64,000 nucleotides of DNA from Microbacterium ulmi. GTDB taxonomy: Bacteria > Actinomycetota > Actinomycetes > Actinomycetales > Microbacteriaceae. Position 1 is the stretch's first letter; each line of letters starts with the position of its first letter. A model generated the notes under the pieces. That model was not told the DNA's origin. It did no database searches and saw nothing but the letters and a program-made list of their open reading frames with translations. This document shows positions 55,010 through 63,864 of the stretch, piece after piece. A program made the position numbers and the translations under genes. The DNA lies in assembly GCF_011759705.1 (NCBI RefSeq), contig NZ_JAAOZF010000001.1:553057-617056 (forward strand). The letters run 5' to 3'.

Positions 55010-55043
55010 CGCGGTGTGTCCTCTCGTGCGGCGAAGGTGCGAG

Positions 55044-55076
55044 TCGGGGCGCCCGGCGCTCGGCCGGACGCCCCGA
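55044..55076 (-). terminator. Hairpin after the sugar-binding protein gene
   Basis: TCGGGGCG and CGCCCCGA close an imperfect stem with an inner CCGGC/GCCGG, 7 nt beyond the stop. It may partly separate the binding-protein message from the dehydrogenase gene. Confidence 0.6.
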
Positions 55077-55083
55077 ACGGCGA

Positions 55084-56130
55084 TCAGGAGGCGAAGGCGA
55101 GGTCGATGAAGTCGGCCACATTGTCCTTCGTCACGACCGGCGCGTCCAGCACGATGCGGTTGGGCACGCTCGGCGTGATGAGGTCGCCCATCGTCTTCTG
55201 CTGCGCGATGAGGCGCGCGAGCGCGATGCCGTCGGCGGCCTGCGTCGACGGGTAGATGACGGTCGCCTTGAGCACCGAGTCGTCGGCCTGGATGGCCTCC
55301 ATCGCGTTGCGGCTGCCTGCGCCGCCCATCATGAAGAACTCGTCGCGACCGGCGGAGCTGATCGCCGCGAGCACTCCGACGCCCTGGTCGTCGTCGTGGT
55401 TCCAGATGGCGTCGATGTGCGGGTTGGCGGCGAGCAGCTGCGATGCCGCCGTCTCACCGCCGGCGACCGTGAAGTCCGCGGCGACGCGGGCGTCGACGTC
55501 GAGCCCGCAGTCCTCGAGGGCGTCCTCGAAGCCGCGCGAGCGGTCCTGCGTGAGGGGGAGCGAGTCGATGCCGGCGATCTCGGCGACGATCGCGTCGGAG
55601 TTGTCGCCGAGCTGCTCGCAGATGTAGGTGCCGGCGCTGACGCCCATGCCGTAGTTGTCGCCGAGGATCGTCGCGCGAGCCGCGAACGGGCTCGAGAACT
55701 CCCGGTCGACGTTGATGACGGGGATGCCGGCCTGCATGGCCTTGATGGCGACCTCCGTGAGCGCGGCGCCGTCGGTAGGGAGCAGGACAATCGCGTCGAC
55801 GCCCTCGTTGATGAACGTCTCGACCGCGGCGATCTGAGCGCTGGCGTCGTTCGTGCCCTCTGCGACCTTGAGCTCGACGTCGTCGAAGCTCTCGGCGGCC
55901 GCCTGAGCGCCGGAGTTGATGGCACCCAGCCAGCCGTGGTCTGCGGCAGGGCCGGAGAATCCGATGACGACCGTCTCTCCCGCTGCGGCGTTCTCCTCGC
56001 TGGTCGTGCCCTGATCGACGACGTCCTCGTCGGTGTCGCCCGCCGTGCAGCCGGCGAGGAGCGCGATGGCGGCGACGGCGGCGAGGCCCGCAACGGCCAC
56101 CCGCGACCGCGTGGTGCGCTGTGAGTGCAT
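55084..56130 (-). CDS. Ribose-type sugar-binding lipoprotein
   Basis: A 348-residue solute-binding protein of the RbsB family: signal peptide with lipobox LLAGC, then [50 protein letters not shown] and [14 protein letters not shown]. It delivers a monosaccharide or cyclitol to the ABC importer encoded divergently. Confidence 0.9.
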   Translation of the reverse strand: MHSQRTTRSRVAVAGLAAVAAIALLAGCTAGDTDEDVVDQGTTSEENAAAGETVVIGFSGPAADHGWLGAINSGAQAAAESFDDVELKVAEGTNDASAQIAAVETFINEGVDAIVLLPTDGAALTEVAIKAMQAGIPVINVDREFSSPFAARATILGDNYGMGVSAGTYICEQLGDNSDAIVAEIAGIDSLPLTQDRSRGFEDALEDCGLDVDARVAADFTVAGGETAASQLLAANPHIDAIWNHDDDQGVGVLAAISSAGRDEFFMMGGAGSRNAMEAIQADDSVLKATVIYPSTQAADGIALARLIAQQKTMGDLITPSVPNRIVLDAPVVTKDNVADFIDLAFAS

Positions 56131-56230
56131 GTGCTTCCTCCTTGAATGCGAATGCAGGTCGGCGATGCGACGCGGCGAGGCAGTCCACGCACGTGAGCGT
56201 CTACGCTGACGGGGTTCACCGTAGCAGAAG

Positions 56231-56272
56231 ACATCGCCGATGTGTCTACTTTTGTTTGCGCAACGTCAAAAG
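56231..56272. promoter_or_regulatory. Two palindromes in the divergent sugar-importer promoter region
   Basis: ACATCG-C-CGATGT (56231-56243) is a perfect palindrome. CTTTTG and CAAAAG (56249-56272) flank TTTGCGCAACGT, the pattern of a ROK (NagC/XylR) operator with AT-rich outer arms. They lie between the binding-protein gene and the ATPase gene and are likely bound by the ROK protein encoded downstream. Confidence 0.55.
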
Positions 56273-56374
56273 CGGGATCTCCGCTTCGTTCTGGGTTTTC
56301 CGCCCTCGCCGGGTGAGCGGATGGCGTTCGCGCGAGCCGTGTGAAGACACTCCCCCGCCGCCCGCCCCGCATGT

Positions 56375-56380
56375 TATGGT
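56375..56380 (+). promoter_or_regulatory. -10 box of the sugar ABC ATPase gene, leaderless
   Basis: TATGGT is 6 nt before the GTG at 56387, without a ribosome-binding site. Confidence 0.5.
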
Positions 56381-56386
56381 CTCCCC

Positions 56387-57907
56387 GTGATCAAAGTCGA
56401 CCACCCGACGCCATTACTCGCGGTGCGCGGTGTCACAAAGGCGTTCGCGGGTGTGGCCGCGCTGCGCGGTGTCGACCTCGACGTCCTTCCGGGCGAGGTG
56501 CACTGCATCCTCGGCCAGAACGGCGCGGGCAAGTCGACGCTCATCAAGGTGCTCGCGGGGGTGCACAGGCCCGACGAGGGCGAGATCAGCTGGTCGGGCG
56601 AGCCCGTCGACATCCCCGACCCGCAGGCGGCGCTCGCGCTCGGCATCGCGACGATGTACCAGGAGCTCGACGTCGTCGACGGCCTCACGGTCGCTGAGAA
56701 CATCTTCCTCGGCCACGAGCTCGCCCGCGGCGGCTTCACACGCCGCAGCGAAGCCGCGAGGCGCACGCGCGAGCTCCTCCGCCGGCTCGGCCACGCGGCC
56801 TTGTCGCCGAACGCCGACGTGGGGTCGCTGAGCGCGGCGAGCAAGCAGATCGTCAGCATGGCGCGGGCGCTGTCGCACGACATCAAGCTCATCATCATGG
56901 ACGAGCCCTCGGCCGTGCTCGACTCGCAGGAGGTCAAGAACCTCTTCCACGTCGTGCGGGAGCTGACGGCGGAGGGCGTCGCGGTCGTGTACATCACGCA
57001 CCGTCTCGAGGAGATCCGCCAGATCGGCGACCGCATCACGGTGCTCAAGGACGGACGCAGCATGGCGAGCGGCCTGCCGGTCGCCGACACACCGACGCCC
57101 GAGCTCATCCGGCTCATGACGGGCCGAGCCGTCAGCAACGCCTTCCCGCCTGCCGTCCCCCTCCCCTCCGACGCCCCGATGGTGCTCGAGGTCGAGGGCC
57201 TCGGGCTCGCGGACGTCTTCGAGGACGTCTCGTTCTCGGTGCGCGCGGGAGAGATCGTGGGTCTCGCGGGTCTGGTGGGCTCCGGCCGCTCCGAGATCCT
57301 CGAGACGGTGTACGGCGCGAGGCGGTCGACGGCGGGCACGGTGGCCGTCGGCGGCGTCCCGCTGCGCCGGGGGTCCGTCGTCTCGGCGGTCGCGGCCGGC
57401 ATCGGCCTGTCTCCCGAGGAGCGAAAGACGCAGGGGCTCGTGCTCGCCGAGCCGGTCTTCGTCAACGTGACGCTCTCGTCGATGTCGCGCTTCGCGAGAG
57501 CGGGCTTCGTCGACGAGCGCGCCGAGCGCGCCGCGGCGCGAGAGCAGATGACGTCGCTCGAGCTGCGCCCCGCCGACCCCGACCGCCCCGCCGTGACCCT
57601 CTCGGGCGGCAACCAGCAGAAGATCCTCCTCGCGCGCTGGCTCGTGCACGGCACGCGCGTGCTCCTGCTCGACGAGCCCACGCGCGGCGTCGACGTCGGC
57701 GCGCGCGCCGAGATCTACGCCCTCATCCGCCGGCTCGCCGCAGCGGGCAACGCCATCGTCATCGTGTCCAGCGAGATCGAGGAGGTCCTCGGCCTCGCCG
57801 ACACCGTGCTCGTGGTCGCGGAGGGACGCGTGCTCGAGACGCTTCCCGCGGCGCAGATCGACGAGCACGGCGTCCTCGACCTCGTGATGAAAGGAGCTGC
57901 CGCGTGA
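56387..57907 (+). CDS. Ribose-type sugar ABC importer ATPase
   Basis: A 506-residue double ATPase of the RbsA/MglA kind. The first half has Walker A GQNGAGKST and Walker B LIIMDEPSAVLDS with an atypical LSAASKQ signature. The second half has a degenerate Walker A GLVGSGRSE, signature LSGGNQQKILLARWL and VLLLDEPTRGVDVG. This asymmetry is normal for the family. It is coupled to the permease gene by GTGA. Confidence 0.93.
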   Translation: MIKVDHPTPLLAVRGVTKAFAGVAALRGVDLDVLPGEVHCILGQNGAGKSTLIKVLAGVHRPDEGEISWSGEPVDIPDPQAALALGIATMYQELDVVDGLTVAENIFLGHELARGGFTRRSEAARRTRELLRRLGHAALSPNADVGSLSAASKQIVSMARALSHDIKLIIMDEPSAVLDSQEVKNLFHVVRELTAEGVAVVYITHRLEEIRQIGDRITVLKDGRSMASGLPVADTPTPELIRLMTGRAVSNAFPPAVPLPSDAPMVLEVEGLGLADVFEDVSFSVRAGEIVGLAGLVGSGRSEILETVYGARRSTAGTVAVGGVPLRRGSVVSAVAAGIGLSPEERKTQGLVLAEPVFVNVTLSSMSRFARAGFVDERAERAAAREQMTSLELRPADPDRPAVTLSGGNQQKILLARWLVHGTRVLLLDEPTRGVDVGARAEIYALIRRLAAAGNAIVIVSSEIEEVLGLADTVLVVAEGRVLETLPAAQIDEHGVLDLVMKGAAA

Positions 57908-58947
57908 GCGAGCAGACCACCCCGGGCGCCGACGTCGTCGCCGCCGAGCCCCCGCCCTCCGTCGACATCGGGCGAAGCCGCACACAGCGCATCCTGTCGG
58001 GCTCCGTGGGCCGCAACCTGGGTCTGGTCATCGCGCTGCTCCTGATCATCGCCGTGGGCGTCATCACGTCGGGCGACACCTTCGCGACGTGGAGCAACAC
58101 CCTCACGATCCTCCGGCAGGCGTCCATCATCGGGGTCGTCGCCATCGGCATGACGTTCGTCATCATCGGCGGCGGCATCGACCTGTCGGTCGGCGCCGTC
58201 GTGGGGCTGGCATCCGTCGTCGCGACCCTCGACATCACCCAGCGCGCGGGAACGGGGGCGTCGTGGTGGATCATGATCGTCGTCGCGCTCGTCGTCGGCG
58301 TCGCCGCGGGTCTGGTCAACGGCGTCGTCATCGCGTACGGCAAGGTCGTGGCTTTCATGGCGACCCTCGCGATGCTCGTCGCGGCACGCGGACTCGCCGA
58401 GATCCTCGCCGAGCGTCGCACGCTCGTCATCCAGAACAGGCAGTTCATCACGGCCCTCAACGCCGACCTGATCGGCATCGACGTCCTCATCTGGATCTTC
58501 ATCGTCGTCGCGGCCGCCGGCTGGGTGCTCCTCAACAGGACGACGTTCGGCCGCCGCACCGTCGCGATCGGCGGCAACCGCGAAGCGTCCCGGCTCGCGG
58601 GCATCGACGTCAAGCGCCACACGATGTGGCTGTACGCGCTCGCGGGGCTGACGGCCGGCATCGCCGCCGTCATGATCCTCGGCCGCACGACCGCGGGCAC
58701 CTCGACGCACGGCCAGCTGTGGGAGCTCGACGCGATCGCCGCCGTCGTCGTCGGCGGCACTCTGCTCGCGGGCGGGCGCGGCACCATCACCGGCACGGTG
58801 CTCGGCGTGCTGATCTTCCAGACGCTGTCGAACGTGTTCGTCCAGAACAACCTGTCCTCGTCGGTCCAGGCGGTCGCGAAGGGCGTCATCATCGTCGTCG
58901 CCGTCCTTCTGCAGCAGCGCTTCTCGGCGCGGAGCGCGCGCGAATGA
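57904..58947 (+). CDS. Ribose-type sugar ABC importer permease
   Basis: A 347-residue permease of the RbsC family with about ten segments and the motif GGGIDLSVGAVVGLASVVAT, followed by AIGGNREASRLAGIDV and VVGGTLLAGGRGTITGTVLG. It is the channel for the sugar bound by the divergent RbsB-like protein. Confidence 0.93.
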   Translation: MSEQTTPGADVVAAEPPPSVDIGRSRTQRILSGSVGRNLGLVIALLLIIAVGVITSGDTFATWSNTLTILRQASIIGVVAIGMTFVIIGGGIDLSVGAVVGLASVVATLDITQRAGTGASWWIMIVVALVVGVAAGLVNGVVIAYGKVVAFMATLAMLVAARGLAEILAERRTLVIQNRQFITALNADLIGIDVLIWIFIVVAAAGWVLLNRTTFGRRTVAIGGNREASRLAGIDVKRHTMWLYALAGLTAGIAAVMILGRTTAGTSTHGQLWELDAIAAVVVGGTLLAGGRGTITGTVLGVLIFQTLSNVFVQNNLSSSVQAVAKGVIIVVAVLLQQRFSARSARE

Positions 58948-59008
58948 GCGGGCGACTCTCGGATGCGGCATCCGGAGCATCTGCCGCGAGGACGGATGCC
59001 GAGCACCG

Positions 59009-59044
59009 CGTGCGTGCAGAAGTCCGGCGACTTCTGCACGCACG
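59009..59044 (+). terminator. Perfect 16-bp hairpin after the permease gene
   Basis: CGTGCGTGCAGAAGTC and GACTTCTGCACGCACG are perfect arms around CGGC, 62 nt after the permease stop and 19 nt before the ROK start. There is no T-run, as is common for actinobacterial terminators. Confidence 0.75.
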
Positions 59045-59062
59045 AGCGTGATTGACTGAGCC

Positions 59063-60250
59063 GTGGGCACGTACGGTCAGGACTTCCCCTCCCCGGGGAC
59101 GGGCGTCAGCGAACTCTTCCAGCTGCTGCGCGACGGCGTTCCCCGCACACGGGCGGAGCTGTCGAAGGCCACGGGCCTCGCGCGTTCGACGATCGCCGCC
59201 CGTGTCGACGAGCTCATGCGCATGGAGCTGATCAGCCCCGTCGCGGAGGCCGCGTCGACGGGTGGCCGGCCGCCCTCGCTGTTCGCGCTCAACCCCGGTG
59301 CGCGCGTCGTGCTCGGCGTCGACCTGGGCGCCTCGCACGCGACGATCGCCGTCGCCGATCTCGCGGGGACGATCCTCGCGGAGCACACGGAGCCGCTCGA
59401 CATCCGGCGCGGGCCCGAGCGCGTGCTCGCGTGGCTCGTCGAGCGCGCGCCCTCGCTGCTCGAGCAGGCCGGGGCCGATCGCTCGAGGCTCGCCGCGATC
59501 GGCATCGGCGTGCCCGGTCCCGTGGAGCATTCGACGGGTCAGCCCGTCAATCCGCCCATCATGCCCGGCTGGGACCGGTTCGACATCCCGGGGTGGGTCC
59601 AGCAGCACCTGCAGGTGCCCGTGCTCGTCGACAACGACGTCAACGTCATGGCACTCGGCGAGCGCTCGGTCGCCTGGCCGCGCGTCGACCATCTGATGTT
59701 CGTGAAGGTCGCGACGGGCATCGGCTCCGGCGTCATCTCCGGCGGCCGGCTGCAGCGCGGAGCGCAGGGGGTCGCGGGAGACATCGGCCACGTGCAGGTC
59801 GCGCGGGGCATCGACGTGCCGTGCCACTGCGGCAACAAGGGATGTCTCGAGGCCCTCGCGTCGGGTCCCGCCATCGCGCGCGGCCTGAGGGCGCAGGGCA
59901 TCGAGGCCGCCGACGGGAACGACGTCGTCGACCTCGTCAAGCGCGGCAGCATCGAGGCCGTGCAGGCCGTGCGGCAGGCGGGACGCGACATCGGCGAAGT
60001 GCTCACGGCGTGCGTGAGCCTGGTCAACCCCTCCGTCATCGCGATCGGCGGATCGATGGCTCGCGTCGGCGAGCACCTCATCGCGGGGGTCCGCGAAGTC
60101 GTCTACACCCGGTCGATGCCGCTCGCGACGGAGCATCTCGCGATCGTGCAGTCGAGCGCGGCGGGCCGGGCGGGCGTCATCGGCGCGAGCGGCCTCGCGA
60201 TCGACCGCGTCCTGTCGCCGGGTGCGCTTCGCGAGCTCGTCGGCGGCTGA
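59063..60250 (+). CDS. ROK-family transcriptional regulator
   Basis: A 395-residue regulator with an N-terminal winged helix (TRAELSKATGLARSTIAARV) and a ROK sugar-kinase-like domain. Features are LGVDLGASHATIAVADLAG, the NDVNVMALGE segment and the zinc site CHCGNKGCLEALASG. The GTG start is at 59063. It likely represses the ribose-type importer genes on both sides. Confidence 0.88.
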   Translation: MGTYGQDFPSPGTGVSELFQLLRDGVPRTRAELSKATGLARSTIAARVDELMRMELISPVAEAASTGGRPPSLFALNPGARVVLGVDLGASHATIAVADLAGTILAEHTEPLDIRRGPERVLAWLVERAPSLLEQAGADRSRLAAIGIGVPGPVEHSTGQPVNPPIMPGWDRFDIPGWVQQHLQVPVLVDNDVNVMALGERSVAWPRVDHLMFVKVATGIGSGVISGGRLQRGAQGVAGDIGHVQVARGIDVPCHCGNKGCLEALASGPAIARGLRAQGIEAADGNDVVDLVKRGSIEAVQAVRQAGRDIGEVLTACVSLVNPSVIAIGGSMARVGEHLIAGVREVVYTRSMPLATEHLAIVQSSAAGRAGVIGASGLAIDRVLSPGALRELVGG

Positions 60251-60269
60251 GGCTCTCGCACTGAGAGGC

Positions 60270-60660
60270 GGGTGCCGCGCTCAGGCGGACGCCGCAGTGT
60301 GAGGCGGATGCCGTGCGCATAGGCGGATGCCGCAGTGGGTGGCGGCCGCCGCAGTGTGAGGCGGATGCCGCGCTCAGGCGGACGCCGTGCGCAGAGGCGG
60401 TGCCGCACTGGGTGGCGGCCGCCGCACTGTGAGGCGGATGCCGCGCTCGGTGGCGGATGCCGCAGTGTGAGGCGGATGACGCGCTCAGGCGGACGCCGTG
60501 CGCAGAGGCGGGTGCCGCACTGGGTCGCGGACGCCGCAGTGTGAGGCGGATGCCGCGCTCGGTGGCGGATGCCGCAGTGTGAGGCGGATCCCGCGCTCGG
60601 TGGCGGATGCCGCAGTGTGAGGCGGATGCCGCAGTGTGAGGCGGATGCCGCGGTACGGCG
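60270..60660. repeat. Array of the word GGCGGATGCCGC
   Basis: The gap between two convergent genes is filled with about twenty variants of GAGGCGGATGCCGC plus AGTGT, GCTCA, GCTCGGT or TGCGCAGA. The spacing is 17-21 bp, often exactly 19. This is the same core word that recurs singly over the window. Open frames on either strand follow the repeat and show nothing gene-like. Confidence 0.88.
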
Positions 60661-60692
60661 CGCCTGACGGCGGGTGCAGCGATCGCCCGATC

Positions 60693-61622
60693 TCAGGCGG
60701 CGTCGCCTCCGCGCCGCCTCGCCGCGAGCGCACGGAGCCCGAACGAACCCGCGATGCCGACAGCGGCCGCGACGACGAGCGGAGGGACCACGAGCTCCGG
60801 CATCCCCATCGCCGCCCGGAAGACGCCGAGCCCGTACTCGAGCATCTCTCCCGGGTATTTCGCGAGGACGCGCGTGCCCGCGGCGCTCGCGATCGCGGTC
60901 TCGGCGGCGGGTCCGATCCACAGCGCGAGCAGGCTCACGACGACCCCGACGACGCGTCCGACGCTGCGGAAGCCGCACCACGCGATCGCGAGGCCGACGA
61001 GGACGGCCGGGACCCACCGGAGAGCCGAGAAGATCCACATGGGAGGCGTGTCGATCGCGCCGATGGGCACGACCAGGCCGCCGAGCCACGATCCCGCGGA
61101 GATGGCGGCGACCGCGAGCGCGATCGTGGCACCCGGCACGGGCGCCTTCGCCACGAGGAGCAGCACGAGGATGCCGATCCCGATCGCGAGGACCGTCGCC
61201 GCGACGAGCGCGAGCAGGTAGTAGACCGACCACTGCTGTGCCGACAGTCCCGCGCGCACGACCACGGCGGTCTGCACGAGCGCCGTCAGCTGCACCGCGA
61301 GCACGCCCGCAAGCACCGCGACCACGGCGAACCGCGATCGGCGCGCATGGGCGGCACGCGCGATGATCCCCGCGACGGCCGACCCCGTGACGACGAGCGA
61401 GACGAGGAACGGGAGCCAGTACTGGCTGAACGGCAGGAGCGCGAACGGCATCCCCTCGGACGGGATCCCCGTCTCCCACAGGTTCTGGATGGGCAGCCGC
61501 GCACCCGTGACGAGCCATGGCGCGAGACCGAAGACCGCCGCGGCGGCTCCGACGAGGAGCCACACCCAGAAGGGGAGTCGGCGTGTGTGGACGGTCGCCT
61601 TCTGATCGGTCGTGATCGCCAA
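60693..61622 (-). CDS. Uncharacterised multi-spanning membrane protein
   Basis: A 309-residue protein with about eight hydrophobic segments, for example FWVWLLVGAAAAVFGLAPWL, WLPFLVSLVVTGSAVAGIIA and VVPPLVVAAAVGIAGSFGL. No family is recognised. The frame is open further upstream but that part is low-complexity. I choose the TTG at 61622, which directly follows the stop of a 26-codon frame on the same strand. The start is uncertain. Confidence 0.65.
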   Translation of the reverse strand: MAITTDQKATVHTRRLPFWVWLLVGAAAAVFGLAPWLVTGARLPIQNLWETGIPSEGMPFALLPFSQYWLPFLVSLVVTGSAVAGIIARAAHARRSRFAVVAVLAGVLAVQLTALVQTAVVVRAGLSAQQWSVYYLLALVAATVLAIGIGILVLLLVAKAPVPGATIALAVAAISAGSWLGGLVVPIGAIDTPPMWIFSALRWVPAVLVGLAIAWCGFRSVGRVVGVVVSLLALWIGPAAETAIASAAGTRVLAKYPGEMLEYGLGVFRAAMGMPELVVPPLVVAAAVGIAGSFGLRALAARRRGGDAA

Positions 61623-61623
61623 G

Positions 61624-61704
61624 TCAGCCCCGCATCCCGCGGAGAGCGCCTGCGAGCCCTCGGGTCGAGCGCGCGCCGGTCGTGACGAGGATCCGTGACT
61701 GCAT
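61624..61704 (-). CDS. Possible 26-aa upstream peptide
   Basis: A short frame (MQSRILVTTGARSTRG and ten more residues) ends TGA one base before the TTG start of the membrane protein gene. It is Arg-rich. It could be a coupled leader peptide or chance; there is a GGGGGG-rich but imperfect ribosome site. Confidence 0.25.
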   Translation of the reverse strand: MQSRILVTTGARSTRGLAGALRGMRG

Positions 61705-61790
61705 CCCCCCATCCTGGCAAGGAACCATCGCTCAGGGCCGCGCTGTGCACAACCCGCGTCCGCTCGGCGGGTGCGCCCACGCGAGCGTCG

Positions 61791-62036
61791 TCATCGGGGC
61801 ACGCCCGACCAGAGGCGCGGCGTCTGCCCGCGGACGCCCGGCCGCGGCGTGAAGAGCCTGCCGGCTCGGGGAACGCGAAAAGCTGCTGCGCCGTCATCTT
61901 GTCGGTCGCGGTCGTGACGACGAGGACGTCGAGGTCGGGGCCGGCGACGGCGACGCACGTCGTGTGCGGCGCCGGAAGGTCCACCCCGGGCGACCAGCGC
62001 GCCGTCGGGGGCGTCGCGCCGCACCTGCCCGCGTCG
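61791..62036 (-). pseudogene. SMP-30/gluconolactonase-type C-terminal remnant with frameshifts
   Basis: Read in pieces, the minus strand gives GQVRRDAPDGALVAR, then after a shift VDLPAPHTTCVAVAGPDLDV and LVVTTATDKMTAQQLFAFPE, then after another shift LFTPRPGVRGQTPRLWSG and a stop. That is the order of the last 80 or so residues of SMP-30/LRE-type lactonases. The N-terminal two thirds are missing and two frame changes are needed, so the gene is dead. Confidence 0.6.
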
Positions 62037-62254
62037 ACGGCGCCGACAGTGGCGGGCAGCGCGGCGGCGATCCCCCCGATCGCCGCCCGCCCAGGCGCGT
62101 GGCCGACCTCGAGCCCGAGACGTGGGCCGACGGCATCCGCACCCCCGCGACCCGTGGCGCGCGAGTACCGTGGTCTGCGCGCGGGTACCGTGGCCTGCGC
62201 GCGGGTCCTCGCTCGTCAGCGGCCGGGACCTGGAGAGCGGGTGGAGGAGCTGCC
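62037..62254. other. Non-coding gap with a short direct repeat
   Basis: Between the SMP-30 remnant and the next gene the only structure I see is a 22-bp direct repeat (GCGCGGGTACCGTGGCCTGC type) at about 62160-62210. Confidence 0.4.
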
Positions 62255-62926
62255 ATGGGCGAGTCGACGAGTGGACCGGAATGGATCTCCGCGGCCGAGT
62301 TCCACCGGGCGCCTGGCGTGTCCGACTGGCGTGTCACAGGCACGGGCCCGCAGGCCGTGTTCACCGCGGCGTCCCTCTCCCACGCGGCAGAGCTCATCGC
62401 CCCTGTCGTGGCCGCCGCCGAGCGATTCGGCATACTGCCCGACGTCGACGTGCGTCCGGAGGGAGTCGTCGTCCGCATCCCCGACCGCAGCTTCGAGGGC
62501 ATCCCCGCGGCCGCCGAGGAGTTCGCGGCCGCCGTGTCGAGGGCAGCCGCCGAGCTGTCGCTGGCGCCCGATCCGTCGCTCGCGCAGTCGATCGGCGTCT
62601 ACGTCGCCCAACACTCCGGGGCCGACGTGCGGCCGTTCTTCCTGGCCGCGCTCGGCTACGAAACGCTCGGCGACACGGATGCCGTCGACCCGCTGCGCCG
62701 CGGACCGCAGCTCGCCTTCAACCCGATCACCGGCGACACCCCGGCGAGAGGCCGGACGCACTTCGACGTCTTCGTCCCGGCCGACCAGGCTCAGGCGCGA
62801 GTGGATGCCGCCCTCGCCGCCGGCGGGAGACTCGCCGACGACGCGCACGCCCCCGCCTGGTGGTCGCTCGCGTCGCCCGACAACCACGGCGTCGACATCG
62901 CGTCCTGGACCGACACCTACGACTGA
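62255..62926 (+). CDS. VOC-type protein with pterin dehydratase-like N-terminus
   Basis: A 223-residue protein. Residues 10-105 resemble the 4a-hydroxytetrahydrobiopterin dehydratase fold (SDWRVTGTGPQAVFTAASLS, LPDVDVRPEGVVVRIPD). The second half is glyoxalase-like (AALGYETLG, RTHFDVFVPADQAQARVD, WWSLASPDNHGVDIASW). GGAGGAG precedes the ATG. This two-part form is widespread in actinobacteria; the reaction is unknown. Confidence 0.8.
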   Translation: MGESTSGPEWISAAEFHRAPGVSDWRVTGTGPQAVFTAASLSHAAELIAPVVAAAERFGILPDVDVRPEGVVVRIPDRSFEGIPAAAEEFAAAVSRAAAELSLAPDPSLAQSIGVYVAQHSGADVRPFFLAALGYETLGDTDAVDPLRRGPQLAFNPITGDTPARGRTHFDVFVPADQAQARVDAALAAGGRLADDAHAPAWWSLASPDNHGVDIASWTDTYD

Positions 62927-63096
62927 TCCCGCGCTCGTCGGCGAGGAGCGCGCGCACCGAGTCCGAACGACGATGCGGGGCATCCCTCCGGCCGCCCGCA
63001 CGCGTGCGCCGGCGACGATCAGGAGCCCGAGCAGTCCGCGGACGGACGCGACCAGCGCGCGCATGCCGCGCTCGGGCTGTCTCGCCGACGGCCCAG

Positions 63097-63102
63097 TAGG
63101 GT
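63097..63102 (+). promoter_or_regulatory. -10 box, leaderless start of a membrane protein gene
   Basis: TAGGGT is 6 nt before the ATG at 63109 with no ribosome-binding site. Apart from this, the gap 62927-63108 shows nothing. Confidence 0.45.
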
Positions 63103-63108
63103 ACTCGC

Positions 63109-63618
63109 ATGACCTTGCCCGCCCTCTCCCGACGACGACTCGAGGAGGCCGTCGCCTGGACCGGCGCGGGATTCGTCACCTCGATGGCCGCACTGTGCCT
63201 GATGCTCGGCATCGCGATGATCGCGCTCGGCGCCTCCGACACCGACCCCTCCGAGGGTCTGTACGGCTGGATTCTCGGTGCGATCGGGCTGGGAGCGTGG
63301 CTGCTCCTCGTCGTCGCAGGCGGCTGCATGCTGACCAGACGCCGCCAGAACGGGCGGTTGTGGCGGGGCGTGCTCCCCGGACTCGTCAGCGTCCTGTGGA
63401 GCGGTCTGGCGGCCCTCGCGCTCACAGCCGGATGGCTCAACACGATCAGCTCCCTTGCGGGCGCCTGGCCCGTCGGCCTTGCCCCGGTATGGAGTGCCGT
63501 CGCGATCTCCCTCATGACGCTCGGCACCATCCCGATCGGACTCACGCTCCTCGTCGTCCACGTCGCCCTGCGTCTCATGCGAGCCCGTATGGACGCGGGA
63601 GCAGCCCGCGTCGCCTGA
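63109..63618 (+). CDS. Uncharacterised membrane protein, four segments
   Basis: A 169-residue protein with four hydrophobic segments (SMAALCLMLGIAMIALGAS, WILGAIGLGAWLLLVVAGG, LVSVLWSGLAALALTAGW, AVAISLMTLGTIPIGLTLLV), an Arg-rich N-terminus and a basic cytoplasmic loop TRRRQNGRLWRG. No family recognised. Confidence 0.7.
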   Translation: MTLPALSRRRLEEAVAWTGAGFVTSMAALCLMLGIAMIALGASDTDPSEGLYGWILGAIGLGAWLLLVVAGGCMLTRRRQNGRLWRGVLPGLVSVLWSGLAALALTAGWLNTISSLAGAWPVGLAPVWSAVAISLMTLGTIPIGLTLLVVHVALRLMRARMDAGAARVA

Positions 63619-63651
63619 GCGCGTGACCGAGGAGTGGTCTGTCGCCCGCGC

Positions 63652-63864
63652 TCACAGACGGCGTGTGCGGACCGCGCTTGTGCGCATGCGCGGAGATGGA
63701 CCCGCCACCCAATCGGGCCGCTCCGACTCGAGGATGCTCTCGATGGCCGCGTCGACGGCATCCATGAACACGTCGCCCAATCCGGGCCGCTTCGACTCGT
63801 ACCACCGCGCCGCGGCACGGTACTCGTCGAGAGCGTCAGCGTGCTCGCGCCAACTCCGCGTCAC
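63652..63864 (-). CDS. RelE/ParE-like toxin, C-terminally shortened
   Basis: The frame begins with the ParE-type helix pair HADALDEYRAAARWYESKRPGLGDVFMDAVDAAIESI (seen here in parts: EYRAAARWYESKRPGLG), then ends after 70 residues. Full-length relatives have about 95 and finish with the strands that carry the active-site residues. The GTG start overlaps the stop of an upstream frame ending EIAAQRE (GTGA), the usual antitoxin-toxin coupling. That antitoxin cannot be traced convincingly to the window edge. Probably inactive. Confidence 0.5.
   Translation of the reverse strand: MTRSWREHADALDEYRAAARWYESKRPGLGDVFMDAVDAAIESILESERPDWVAGPSPRMRTSAVRTRRL

Noticed and set aside
60270..60660. A repeat protein of RHPPHTAASA-like units on the minus strand
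   Set aside because: Indels of 17-21 bp break the frame between units and there is no ribosome-binding site; it lies exactly between two stops.
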